This document shows, piece after piece, positions 1 through 6,794 of a DNA stretch of 9,930 nt. Below the pieces are notes generated by a model. That model was given only the letters and a program-made list of their open reading frames with translations. It did not search any database and was not told the origin of the DNA. Each line of letters opens with the position of its first letter. Within the stretch, counting starts at the first letter, position 1. Origin of the DNA: Planctomycetaceae bacterium (lineage in GTDB: Bacteria; Planctomycetota; Phycisphaerae; Phycisphaerales; SM1A02); the NCBI GenBank assembly GCA_002684315.1, contig NYVB01000077.1, forward strand, positions 1-9,930. The letters run 5' to 3'. The position numbers were made by a program, and so were the translations under genes.

Positions 1-2
1 TC

Positions 3-1484
3 GCGGCACTGCAACGTGTCGCACGTCTGGACGGCTTCAACGAGCGTGCGGCATTCAGCCTGCGTCTACTCGAGGAACTCTCCGCGTTCGAGACGATCGA
101 GACCGAACATTTCATCATTCGCTATCTCCCCGGCGAAGACGAGGTGCTCGTCAAGATGATGCCCGACGCCCTGGAGGCGATGCACCACGATGTGACGGCG
201 CGTTTCGATCACGAACCCGTTCAGAAGACCGTGATCGAAGTCATGCCGAACCACGAATTCTTTTCCGTCCGCATCACCGGGATGCCTTGGATCCATACCG
301 TCGCTGCCTGCACCGGACCGGTCATCGCGATGGAGGTACCCAGAAAAGGAGCACCTTCGCTGCATCTGGGATTGTTCGACTGGCTGGACACCCTGCGTCA
401 CGAATACACCCACACCATCACGTTGGATCGAACCCGCAACAGGATTCCTCACTGGTTGACCGAAGCCGCCTCGGTGACCATGGAGCTCGCGCCCCGGGAT
501 TACCCGACGGCTCGGATGCTCGCCATGGAACTCCGGTCTGGTCAACTCTTCGACATGCAGGAGATCGACTGGGCCTTCGTGCGTCCCAAGCGGCCCATCG
601 ATCGACAGCTGGCCTATGCCCAGGGTGCCTGGATGGTCGAATACATGAACGAGACCCACGGCCCCGATGCCCTGGTCGATCTGCTCGATCATTATTTCAA
701 CGGGCTTCCCCAATCCGACGCGATGAACCGTGTTCTCGGTGTCACCGAAGAGAGCTTCCATCAGGGTTTTCTCGACTGGGCGCAGGCGGAGGTCGCGGCG
801 TGGGGTTTCTTCGCATCACCGTCCGTCAACGACCTGATCGACGAAGTCGCCCGGTCGTCCGAACGCGATGGTGCTGATGATCCCGATCCCTCCAATGCGG
901 CGAAAGTCGGAGCCTTCGTCCCCGATGATGCTCAGATCGAACGGTGGTTGGACCAGCATCCCGGTCATCCGGATCTTCTCGAGTCGATCGTCCGACGCCG
1001 GGTCGATCGTGATTCCAGAAGTGATTCCGAGACCCTCGGGTATCTCAAGCGATATCGAATGGCTCGTCCCGTCGATCCCTATCCGGATCAGGTTCTCGCT
1101 CGACTGTATCTCGATTCCAACGAACGACATCTCGCGGTCGCACCACTTTCACGACTTGAAGCACTCGAGACCCGGGATCCGTTGTACGCGCATCAACTCA
1201 CACTGCTTCTTCGTGAACTCGGTTCCTTCGAGGAAGCACGATCGAGTGCCTCGAAGATGCTGCGGATAGATCCCTACCGACCCGAATTTCATGAACTTGC
1301 CGCTGCAGTCTCGATCGAGACGGGGCGTTTCGAGGAGGCCCGTTCCTTTCTGGAGGCATTGATCATCCTCGAACCGGATCAAAACAGACATCCACGCCGA
1401 CTTGAAGCCCTTGAGCGGATCATTTCCGATCGGAATTCGAATCGGCTCGATGAGATCTCTCGTGAGTCTCCTACCATGAAGTGA
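3..1484 (+). CDS. Peptidase MA-like metallopeptidase with C-terminal TPRs (5' partial)
   Basis: The frame is open to the window edge, so the gene starts upstream; the first ATG (144) is internal, because the 47 codons before it read as coherent protein. Numbering from base 3, a zinc-protease motif HEYTH lies at residues 133-137, and a Glu in WLTEAAS at residue 154 is the likely third ligand. The HExxH plus downstream Glu arrangement and the later YAQGAW segment match the gluzincin-type peptidase MA family. The part before it (about residues 30-75) resembles the lead-in strand and helix of that family. Residues of about 358-460 form helical pairs with TPR spacing, such as GSFEEARSSASKMLRIDP and GRFEEARSFLEALIILEP. 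The protein probably cleaves peptides or proteins at or outside the membrane, with the TPRs binding a partner; the substrate is unknown. Its signal peptide or anchor would be upstream and is not visible. The next gene begins 20 bp after the stop. Confidence 0.85.
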   Translation, partial: AALQRVARLDGFNERAAFSLRLLEELSAFETIETEHFIIRYLPGEDEVLVKMMPDALEAMHHDVTARFDHEPVQKTVIEVMPNHEFFSVRITGMPWIHTVAACTGPVIAMEVPRKGAPSLHLGLFDWLDTLRHEYTHTITLDRTRNRIPHWLTEAASVTMELAPRDYPTARMLAMELRSGQLFDMQEIDWAFVRPKRPIDRQLAYAQGAWMVEYMNETHGPDALVDLLDHYFNGLPQSDAMNRVLGVTEESFHQGFLDWAQAEVAAWGFFASPSVNDLIDEVARSSERDGADDPDPSNAAKVGAFVPDDAQIERWLDQHPGHPDLLESIVRRRVDRDSRSDSETLGYLKRYRMARPVDPYPDQVLARLYLDSNERHLAVAPLSRLEALETRDPLYAHQLTLLLRELGSFEEARSSASKMLRIDPYRPEFHELAAAVSIETGRFEEARSFLEALIILEPDQNRHPRRLEALERIISDRNSNRLDEISRESPTMK

Positions 1485-1494
1485 ACATTCACCC

Positions 1495-1498
1495 GAGG
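1495..1498 (+). promoter_or_regulatory. Ribosome binding site deciding the start of the FG-GAP gene
   Basis: GAGG lies 6 nt before the ATG at 1505. An in-frame GTG at 1481, overlapping the previous stop, has no comparable purine-rich site in front of it. Choosing 1505 also puts the hydrophobic signal peptide close to the N-terminus. Confidence 0.6.
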
Positions 1499-1504
1499 TA
1501 TGAG

Positions 1505-2884
1505 ATGTCGTTCCCCACGAAGAATTCGAGCATGCTGGGCCTCATGGTCGCGACGTTCATCTCGTCGACGGCGTTCTGTCAGATCACGGATTTCGAATTC
1601 ACTCTCGAAGACGTGGTCCTGCCGAAGGGCATCGGCCCGACCTGCGTCGATCTCCATGACATCGATGGTGATGGCGATCTCGACGCCGTCGTCGCCGGCA
1701 GGAACAGAGAAGGCCGGGTGGTGATCCTTTCCGGAACCCCTGATGGTTCGCTGGTCTTCAACCGTGAGCTGGTGGGGTTCGGTCAGACCGACTGGGTGGA
1801 AATCGCCGATCTCGACGGTGATGGCCATGTCGAGATCATCATGGCCATTCGAGACCTCGAGGGTGGCGTACAGATCTTCGACGGCCTTCCCGGTGGTGCC
1901 TTCGACGACACGCCACGTCGACTGGACGCCGGCCGTGAATGTCGCTGTCTCAATGTCCTCGACATCGATCTTGATGGTGATCTCGATATCGTGTCACTCG
2001 GTCATTACAGCGAGGACGTCCGTGTTCTCGCCGGTGATGGTACCGGCGAGTTCACCCTCCTCTCCCGACTTCGAATCGCGCCATGGCGCAACGGCTATCC
2101 GTTTCCCCAAAGCTTCACCATGAAGGATCTCGACGGCAACGGCGTGCTCGATCTCGCGACGGTCTCACTTGGAACCAGTCGTCTGCATCTGAACCACATC
2201 GTCGACGGTCGCCTCACATCTCCCACCAGATCCTGGAAGCCGCCGACCATCAACGACGGCGATCAGGGTGGTTGCGCCTACGGTGCCTGGGCTGATTTTG
2301 ACGGAGACGGTCATCTTTCCTGTGTTCTGCCTCAGACTGCGTTCGGACCACAGTCGTTCGTTCTGTTCGAGTTGGACGAGTCGGGTCTGGTCGCGGAGAA
2401 GACCGTTCTTCCCGGATCCTCCCAGGGTCTTTCCTGGTATCCCGCCGTCGGTGATTTCGATGGTGACGGCGACCCCGACCTCGTCATCGGGCACGCCCTG
2501 CCCGGACTCGTCGTCTTTCTGGAGAACGAGACTCCGAAAGGGGGACCGGAGGATTTTCTGTTCGCACAGACGTTCTTCGGGTTCGGCTTCGTACGTCAGC
2601 TGGTCGTGTCCGATCTTGAGGGTGACGGTGATCAGGATCTCGTCGCCGTCGACATCTCGCTCGACAAGCTCGTTCTCATGCGCAACGGCCTCATCGGGGG
2701 TCTTGCCGGCGAGTCCTCCGGGGCTGACACGCCTGATGTTCAGCCACTCGACCCGGCCCTGCTTCCCACTTCGACCAGCCTCGTGAAATGGCTGAGTGAT
2801 CTGATGCCGGCTGAAGCCCGCGCATTGCACCGTGCCCGATCAGCCCCGTCACCCGTGACTCCTGATGAAAGGAAGCGCCGGTGA
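1505..2884 (+). CDS. Secreted FG-GAP/VCBS beta-propeller protein
   Basis: The 459-residue product starts with a probable signal peptide: a short polar start, then LGLMVATFISSTAFC, with cleavage near residues 24-25. Seven acidic loops of the DxDGDGxxD kind follow at about residues 52-60, 102-110, 153-161, 208-216, 264-272, 317-325 and 370-378. Their spacing of roughly 50-56 residues is that of FG-GAP (integrin-alpha N-terminal or VCBS-like) blades. Seven copies fit a closed seven-bladed, Ca2+-binding propeller. Such proteins usually act outside the cell in binding or adhesion; no catalytic residues are evident. After the last blade there is a Gly/Ser/Pro-rich, then basic tail ending in KRR, and no dockerin, unlike the next two genes. 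The gene is 20 bp behind the metallopeptidase and overlaps the following gene by four bases, so co-expression is likely. The ligand is unknown. Confidence 0.88.
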   Translation: MSFPTKNSSMLGLMVATFISSTAFCQITDFEFTLEDVVLPKGIGPTCVDLHDIDGDGDLDAVVAGRNREGRVVILSGTPDGSLVFNRELVGFGQTDWVEIADLDGDGHVEIIMAIRDLEGGVQIFDGLPGGAFDDTPRRLDAGRECRCLNVLDIDLDGDLDIVSLGHYSEDVRVLAGDGTGEFTLLSRLRIAPWRNGYPFPQSFTMKDLDGNGVLDLATVSLGTSRLHLNHIVDGRLTSPTRSWKPPTINDGDQGGCAYGAWADFDGDGHLSCVLPQTAFGPQSFVLFELDESGLVAEKTVLPGSSQGLSWYPAVGDFDGDGDPDLVIGHALPGLVVFLENETPKGGPEDFLFAQTFFGFGFVRQLVVSDLEGDGDQDLVAVDISLDKLVLMRNGLIGGLAGESSGADTPDVQPLDPALLPTSTSLVKWLSDLMPAEARALHRARSAPSPVTPDERKRR

Positions 2885-3915
2885 GGACGACTCATCTTTT
2901 CCATGTCCTGCTGCTCGGTTTCGCATCGGCATCGGCATCGGCACAATGCCAGAGCGGTCCCTGCGATGAACCACATGGTGGCTTCGGATGCATCGTTGAC
3001 GAGTGCTGCGAAGCTGTCTGCGATGTCGATCAGAATTGTTGCGAGATCGGGTGGGATGAGTTCTGCGTGATCTTCTCCGAAGAGATATGCCCTGGTCTCG
3101 CCTGTCCGGGGTCGCAGCCCTGTGATCAGTTCTCGGTCGTTCCCGGTTGTGATGACCGCGACTGCTGCCGGTTGAGCTGTGACCATGATTGGTACTGCTG
3201 TTCGATCCAATGGGATGACCTCTGCATCGATCTGGCAGAGGACATCTGTTCCTCGCCTTTGTGCGAACTCCGAATCCCACCCGGGGCCATCGATGAATCC
3301 GAGCCATGCGACGAACGCCTCAACGATGGATGCAACATCCTCTCCGAGGAAAGCACCTCGATCATGCTGGGTGACGTCATCCTGGGAACGACCACGACGT
3401 CCACCCCTCGAGACACGGATTGGTTCTCCTTTCAACTCGAGCAGGCCACCACGATTCGCGTCGTGCTGGAATCGGAGTTCCCTGCCCAGTTGACCCTGCA
3501 GTCAGGAGTCTGCGAGGGACCTCTCGAGTTTCATTCGATCCACGAAGCCCTTCCCTGTGCGGAGGCTCTCGAAATCGATCTTCAACTGGGCCCTGGTGAC
3601 TGGTTCCTGATCGTGTCTCCGGGGTTCGAACAAATCGCTCTTCGCGCCTATCTTCCTTGCGCTCTCGATGAACTGGAGAAGGGGGAGGATCCCCCCGCCA
3701 CGTATTTCGGTGTCCGATATCTCCTTTCCGTTCTCCCCGGTGAGATTCCATGCGCGACCGATCCGGACCTTGATGGTGACGGTATCGTCGGAGGAGCAGA
3801 TCTGACACGACTTCTCGTTGAGTGGGGTTCGGGAGATCCTGTGGCCGATCTCGATTGCGATGGTGTCGTCGGTGGTGGGGATCTCACGGTCCTGCTCTCC
3901 TTCTGGGGCACCTGA
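2881..3915 (+). CDS. Secreted Cys-rich duplicated-module protein with PPC-like domain and GC-type dockerin
   Basis: The GTG start overlaps the previous TGA (GTGA) and has AGGA 7 nt upstream. The product is 344 residues with a signal peptide ending ASASASA/Q at about residue 21. Two modules follow, C28-C75 and C81-C128. Ten cysteines in each (28, 37, 42, 43, 47, 53, 54, 62, 70, 75 and 81, 90, 95, 96, 100, 106, 107, 115, 123, 128) line up at a constant offset of 53, and both contain CC, WD and C landmarks. Residues of about 155-260 resemble a bacterial pre-peptidase C-terminal (PPC) beta-sandwich, with DTDWFSFQL and GPGDWFLIVSPG. The end is a paired dockerin-like EF-hand: D296/D298/D300...D307 and D323/D325/D327...D334, with C291 and C326 positioned for a disulfide. 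It is probably exported and anchored or complexed through the dockerin. No enzymatic motif is seen; the role is unknown. Confidence 0.85.
   Translation: MRTTHLFHVLLLGFASASASAQCQSGPCDEPHGGFGCIVDECCEAVCDVDQNCCEIGWDEFCVIFSEEICPGLACPGSQPCDQFSVVPGCDDRDCCRLSCDHDWYCCSIQWDDLCIDLAEDICSSPLCELRIPPGAIDESEPCDERLNDGCNILSEESTSIMLGDVILGTTTTSTPRDTDWFSFQLEQATTIRVVLESEFPAQLTLQSGVCEGPLEFHSIHEALPCAEALEIDLQLGPGDWFLIVSPGFEQIALRAYLPCALDELEKGEDPPATYFGVRYLLSVLPGEIPCATDPDLDGDGIVGGADLTRLLVEWGSGDPVADLDCDGVVGGGDLTVLLSFWGT
2923..2943 (+). repeat. GCATCG hexanucleotide repeat in a signal peptide
   Basis: Three perfect GCATCG units followed by GCA encode Ala-Ser repeats (residues 15-21) just before the predicted signal peptidase site. 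Gain or loss of a unit stays in frame and would change only the length of the signal peptide c-region. Confidence 0.7.
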
Positions 3916-4028
3916 AGCACCGATTCGATCTCTGGTTTCGCACCTGATTTTCAATTTCTTCAACTGCCTTCATGCTGTTCTGGCTGTAGGGTTGGGTCAC
4001 CATCTGATCGTGAAAGAAGGAAACATTC
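3916..4028 (+). other. Intergenic gap between two secreted-protein genes
   Basis: No reading frame of its own and no convincing terminator hairpin or sigma-70 promoter was seen here. The only clear signal is AGAAGGA at 4015-4021, 7 nt before the ATG at 4029, the ribosome binding site of the next gene. The gap is long enough for a separate promoter, so the next gene may or may not belong to the upstream operon. Confidence 0.5.
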
Positions 4029-5087
4029 ATGGCATCGATTCCCCGAGTCTCCGGCGTCTTCGCATCATCCAGCGTCATCATTCTTTCAACGATCGCCTCC
4101 GCTCAGAACTATCAGTTCTCAATCGATCAAGAAGACAGTTTCATCCAGCAGACCCTGAACGTCTCGATTCCGCTGACCGGAACGTTGATCGGAAACTACG
4201 ATGCCGAGACCACTCCGGATGGCACGTCGACACTCCCCGGTCTCTTCGGGGGAAGTGGAAACAACCCGATCGATTTCAGTGCGACTCTGGTGTTTTCCGG
4301 ATCGAACTCGTTGTCACCCGAGGGATCATTCGATTTCACTCTCGATCCCTCCGGAAACTCTGCATCGGTCGAAGGCTTCGAGCTGAACGTTCTTGGTGGC
4401 GAAGTCGCGACCGTGACTGCGACCCTGAACCTGATCTACAGCACCTTTCGCACCGTGTCGCCCTCGGGCATCTTCATCGGTGGTATCGAACTTCCGATTC
4501 CTCTTGGCGAGATCGAGCTTCAGAACTGGACATTGCAGCAGACCGTTCCTTCGACCGTCGTGCTTCAGGACGATCCCTCCGGTGCATCGCTGCTGGGCGT
4601 GCTGGCTCTGGAGTCCAACTTCTCCTTCATCTTTTCGGGGGAGGAGATCGTCACCGACCCGATCCCACTCCTGCTGCCACTGGACGGCTTTCTCGTCGAA
4701 AGTGACTCCGGCGCAGAATTGGCGTTTCTCTCCGAATTCGAATTCGATCAGGTGATTCCGGCCGTCGAGGCGGGCATCGACGACATTCCGTTGCCTGTTC
4801 CCACGATCCTGCCCCCTGGTGGTACCGCCAACCTCTTGATGTCGGCTTCGAGTGCTGAAGGATCCACCTCGGGAACCTGGAATTCAAGTCTGGTCGCCAC
4901 GGGCGTACCCTCCGTGTGTTCCGCTGATCCCGACATCGATGGGAATGATGTCGTCGATGGAGCCGATCTCGCGACCCTTCTTTCCCTCTGGGGTGCGGTG
5001 GAGGAGGCGTCGCCCGGCGATCTCAACTGCGACGGCGAGGTCAACGGTGCGGATCTCGCCCAGCTGCTCGCGTCCTGGACGATCTGA
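4029..5087 (+). CDS. Secreted beta-rich protein with GC-type dockerin
   Basis: The 352-residue product starts with a signal peptide ending TIASA/Q at residues 25-26, and the start is backed by AGAAGGA 7 nt upstream. Residues of about 27-290 contain no recognised family. They are rich in Ser, Thr, Gly and alternating hydrophobics, nearly free of Cys and Lys, and look like extended beta-sandwich structure. The C-terminus is a paired EF-hand dockerin: PDIDGNDVVDGADL near residues 301-314 and DLNCDGEVNGADL near 331-343, each followed by a leucine-rich helix ending in W. C297 and C334 sit as in the preceding dockerin protein. The dockerin implies export and attachment to a cohesin-like partner or the cell surface. 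It is convergent with the PLP enzyme gene, 22 bp away. The function of the large domain is unknown; a structural or carbohydrate-binding role is only a guess. Confidence 0.85.
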   Translation: MASIPRVSGVFASSSVIILSTIASAQNYQFSIDQEDSFIQQTLNVSIPLTGTLIGNYDAETTPDGTSTLPGLFGGSGNNPIDFSATLVFSGSNSLSPEGSFDFTLDPSGNSASVEGFELNVLGGEVATVTATLNLIYSTFRTVSPSGIFIGGIELPIPLGEIELQNWTLQQTVPSTVVLQDDPSGASLLGVLALESNFSFIFSGEEIVTDPIPLLLPLDGFLVESDSGAELAFLSEFEFDQVIPAVEAGIDDIPLPVPTILPPGGTANLLMSASSAEGSTSGTWNSSLVATGVPSVCSADPDIDGNDVVDGADLATLLSLWGAVEEASPGDLNCDGEVNGADLAQLLASWTI

Positions 5088-5109
5088 CGTCCGGCGAGGT
5101 CCTCGGGAC

Positions 5110-6054
5110 TCACCAGGGCAATGCGCTCAGATCCAGGTTGCCACCCGAAAGAACGACCGCGGTCCTCTGCATTCCCGGTCGGGCTTTGAACTCCTCTTGA
5201 AACACCGCGGCGACTCCGACGACCGCGCTGGGCTCGACCACCAGCTTGGCCCGTTCCCAGACGACGTGCATCGCACAGATGATCGCCTCATCGGAGACCG
5301 AGACGATCTCGTCGACACGGTCTTGAATGATGGGAAACGTCAGCGTTCCGAGAGACGTCCTCAGGCCGTCCGCGATCGTTCGAGGTGGTCTTTGCGGCAC
5401 GATACGACCCGTTCGAATCGATTCCGCGGCATCATCGGCAAGCTCCGGTTCGACCCCGATGATCCTGATGTCCGGGTTCAACGCTCGTGCCGCGATCGAC
5501 ATGCCTGAAAGCAGGCCGCCGCCACCGAGTGGAACGATCAGCGCATCGAGATCCGCGACCTGCTCGTGAAGTTCGAGATAGGTCGTCCCCTGGCCAGCGA
5601 TGATTCGGTGATCGTCGTAGGGAGAGATGAATGTCGCGCCGTCCCGCTCGACGATCATGTGCGCGTTTCGTTCACGTGCTTCCTGGGTGGGCTCGCATTC
5701 GACGACCGTCGCGCCATATCCCTCGACCGCCGCACGCTTGACGCGTGGTGCATCGCTTGGCATCACGATCGTGGCCTTGATGCCTCGCGTCTTCGCGGCC
5801 AGCGCCAGTGCCTGGGCATGGTTTCCGCTCGAGTGCGTGACCACGCCACGCGAAGCGTCATCGTCATCAAGTCCCATGACGGCGTTGCAGGCGCCGCGAA
5901 ACTTGAAGGCACCGACTTTCTGCAGATTCTCACATTTCAGAAAGATCGACCGACCCGCAAGCTCGTCGATCATGCCGCACGTTTCCACGGGCGTCCTTCG
6001 TGCGTACGGTTCGATCCGCTGCGCAGCATCTCTGATGTCCTGGAGATCGACCAT
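5110..6054 (-). CDS. Serine racemase / threo-3-hydroxyaspartate dehydratase-like PLP enzyme
   Basis: A full-length 314-residue fold-type II PLP enzyme. The Schiff-base lysine is K51 in GAFKFRGA, the phosphate-binding loop is GGGG at 177-180, and SGGN at 303-306 holds the pyridine-ring contact. Compared from memory with human serine racemase, it keeps the equivalents of Ser84 (S76 in HSSGNHAQ), Arg135 (R127), and the divalent-cation site Glu210/Ala214/Asp216 (E202, A206, D208), plus the TIADG(L/V) and VWER(A/M)KL segments. Biosynthetic threonine deaminases usually have Ala at the S76 position and a C-terminal ACT regulatory domain, which is absent here. Activity is therefore likely serine/threonine or 3-hydroxyaspartate dehydration, possibly with serine racemisation; sequence alone cannot choose. 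The start has AAGGTGG 9 nt upstream. It is the second gene of a two-gene unit, 24 bp behind the Coa1-like gene. Confidence 0.92.
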   Translation of the reverse strand: MVDLQDIRDAAQRIEPYARRTPVETCGMIDELAGRSIFLKCENLQKVGAFKFRGACNAVMGLDDDDASRGVVTHSSGNHAQALALAAKTRGIKATIVMPSDAPRVKRAAVEGYGATVVECEPTQEARERNAHMIVERDGATFISPYDDHRIIAGQGTTYLELHEQVADLDALIVPLGGGGLLSGMSIAARALNPDIRIIGVEPELADDAAESIRTGRIVPQRPPRTIADGLRTSLGTLTFPIIQDRVDEIVSVSDEAIICAMHVVWERAKLVVEPSAVVGVAAVFQEEFKARPGMQRTAVVLSGGNLDLSALPW

Positions 6055-6078
6055 GAGCTCAAACCACCTTCGGCGGGA

Positions 6079-6564
6079 TCACTCCTTGCCGGGCGCCGTC
6101 TCGGCGGGCATCTCCGCCGGAGTGTCTTTCGTTTGGTCTTCCGAGTCCGAATCCGAATCCGAATCACTGTCCGTGGAAGAGGCCTCGGCATCAAGGTCGG
6201 CGGGGGGTGTCCCGAGGATCACGTGGCTTTCGCCATCGATCTTGAGGATCGCCCAATCAAGCTTGTTGAGTCCCTGGGGACCCTGACTGATCGTGACCAG
6301 GCCGCTGCCCTTGGGTCCGCTCACGTCGAAGGTCATTCTCTGTTCGTTGCCCGGAGTGCTCCAATCCGACATCGAATTCTCCCAGTCCAGGATGCCGGAA
6401 TCGATGGTTCCGATGTACTCCTCGATGGTCGGTGTGCCTTCGATCTGGATTTTCACCGGTTGGAACGACCCCTCAAACACCATGTAGTAGCCCGTATAGA
6501 TGCATCCGCCACAACATCCGAGCAAAAGGACGATGACGATTGAAATGATGGCGAAGATTTTCAT
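6079..6564 (-). CDS. Coa1-like small membrane protein or lipoprotein with Asp-Ser tail
   Basis: A 161-residue protein with AAGGAG 7 nt before its ATG. The N-terminus is a hydrophobic stretch (residues 3-15) running into GCCGGC (16-21) and an aromatic segment. LLGC at 14-17 fits a lipobox, so the protein could be a lipoprotein; the whole stretch to about residue 30 could equally be a membrane anchor. Residues of about 35-115 resemble the Coa1 (cytochrome oxidase assembly factor 1) family of small anchored domains, especially the VSGPKGSGLVTI segment at 81-92. This family assignment is by eye and moderate. The C-terminus is low-complexity: DSDSDSDSDS at 132-141, followed by an acidic, Pro/Ala/Glu tail. 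It is the first gene of the minus-strand unit and divergent from thiC. A role in respiratory-complex assembly would be inference; bacterial members are poorly characterised. Confidence 0.6.
   Translation of the reverse strand: MKIFAIISIVIVLLLGCCGGCIYTGYYMVFEGSFQPVKIQIEGTPTIEEYIGTIDSGILDWENSMSDWSTPGNEQRMTFDVSGPKGSGLVTISQGPQGLNKLDWAILKIDGESHVILGTPPADLDAEASSTDSDSDSDSDSEDQTKDTPAEMPAETAPGKE
6140..6165 (-). repeat. GATTCG hexanucleotide repeat coding for (Asp-Ser)n
   Basis: On the coding strand there are three GATTCG units and one GACTCG variant, giving alternating Asp-Ser in the tail of the Coa1-like protein. The repeat is in frame, so copy-number changes would only lengthen or shorten the acidic linker. 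Confidence 0.75.
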
Positions 6565-6655
6565 TCAGGAGCTCCTTGGACCACCCGGCCCGGGAATGAT
6601 TCGGTTTTTCAGACCAAACATTTCGTCTGCCTGAAATCGCTACGATAGTATCAAT

Positions 6656-6734
6656 CGCTCGGGGCGTCCTGCTCTTTTCAGGACTGAGAAGAACCCGTGG
6701 AACCTGATCCGGCTGAAACCGGCGTAGGGAAGCG
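6656..6734 (+). ncRNA. TPP riboswitch (THI element) upstream of thiC
   Basis: The sequence matches the thiamine pyrophosphate aptamer. P1 is CGCT (6656-6659) with AGCG (6731-6734). P2 is CGGG (6660-6663) with CCCG (6694-6697). P3 is GTCCTG (6666-6671) with CAGGAC (6679-6684). The conserved CTGAGA (6684-6689), which reads the pyrimidine ring, follows P3. The other arm has ACCTGATC, P5 CCGG (6709-6712) with CCGG (6719-6722), and the conserved GCGTAGGGAAGC that grips the pyrophosphate. It layers closely onto the E. coli thiM aptamer as I remember it. It sits 60 bp before thiC on the same strand, the expected place for thiamine-responsive control. Confidence 0.97.
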
Positions 6735-6786
6735 TCAGACCGTGCACTCAACCGCCGTGTCGGAGCTTCCCATCATCCAAGGAGGT
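6727..6786 (+). promoter_or_regulatory. Predicted expression platform of the TPP riboswitch (SD sequestration)
   Basis: GCTTCCC (6765-6771) is perfectly complementary over 7 bp to GGGAAGC (6727-6733), the 3' side of the aptamer including P1. The same segment, as GCTTCC (6765-6770), can instead pair with GGAGGT (6781-6786), the thiC Shine-Dalgarno, with two G-U pairs and a 10-nt loop. This suggests that with TPP bound P1 forms and the freed strand masks the ribosome site, while without TPP the antiterminator-like pairing leaves it open. No T-run is present, so transcription termination is less likely than translational control. The pairing is seen in the sequence; the mechanism is inferred. 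Confidence 0.55.
6779..6786 (+). promoter_or_regulatory. Strong ribosome binding site of thiC
   Basis: AAGGAGGT, a near-perfect Shine-Dalgarno, ends 8 nt before the ATG at 6795. It fixes the thiC start and is the likely target of riboswitch sequestration. Confidence 0.85.
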
Positions 6787-6794
6787 CCCTGACC

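Noticed and set aside
66..761. A 231-codon minus-strand frame under the metallopeptidase
   Set aside because: The plus-strand frame has the HEYTH zinc motif and coherent family features; the antisense product has none.
1481..1504. GTG at 1481 as start of the FG-GAP gene, overlapping the previous stop
   Set aside because: No ribosome site precedes it, whereas ATG 1505 has GAGG at good spacing and gives a cleaner signal peptide.
5075..5094. Hairpin CTGGACG / CGTCCGG at the end of the second dockerin gene, possible terminator
   Set aside because: The stem is only seven pairs with one G-T and there is no T-run on either strand, so it is not a convincing intrinsic terminator.
5566..6543. A 325-codon plus-strand frame across the PLP enzyme and Coa1-like genes
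   Set aside because: It is antisense to two genes with clear motifs and ribosome sites, and its Arg/His/Asp-rich translation resembles no protein family.
6607..6636. Inverted repeat CAGAC...GTCTG with flanking TTTC/GAAA between the divergent units
   Set aside because: Short, imperfect arms and no T-run after it on either strand; it could be a weak operator but nothing else supports that.
6618..6646. TACGAT (6641-6646) as a -10 box for thiC
   Set aside because: Position is suitable for the riboswitch transcript, but it matches only 4 of 6 bases and no -35-like sequence lies at 16-18 bp spacing.
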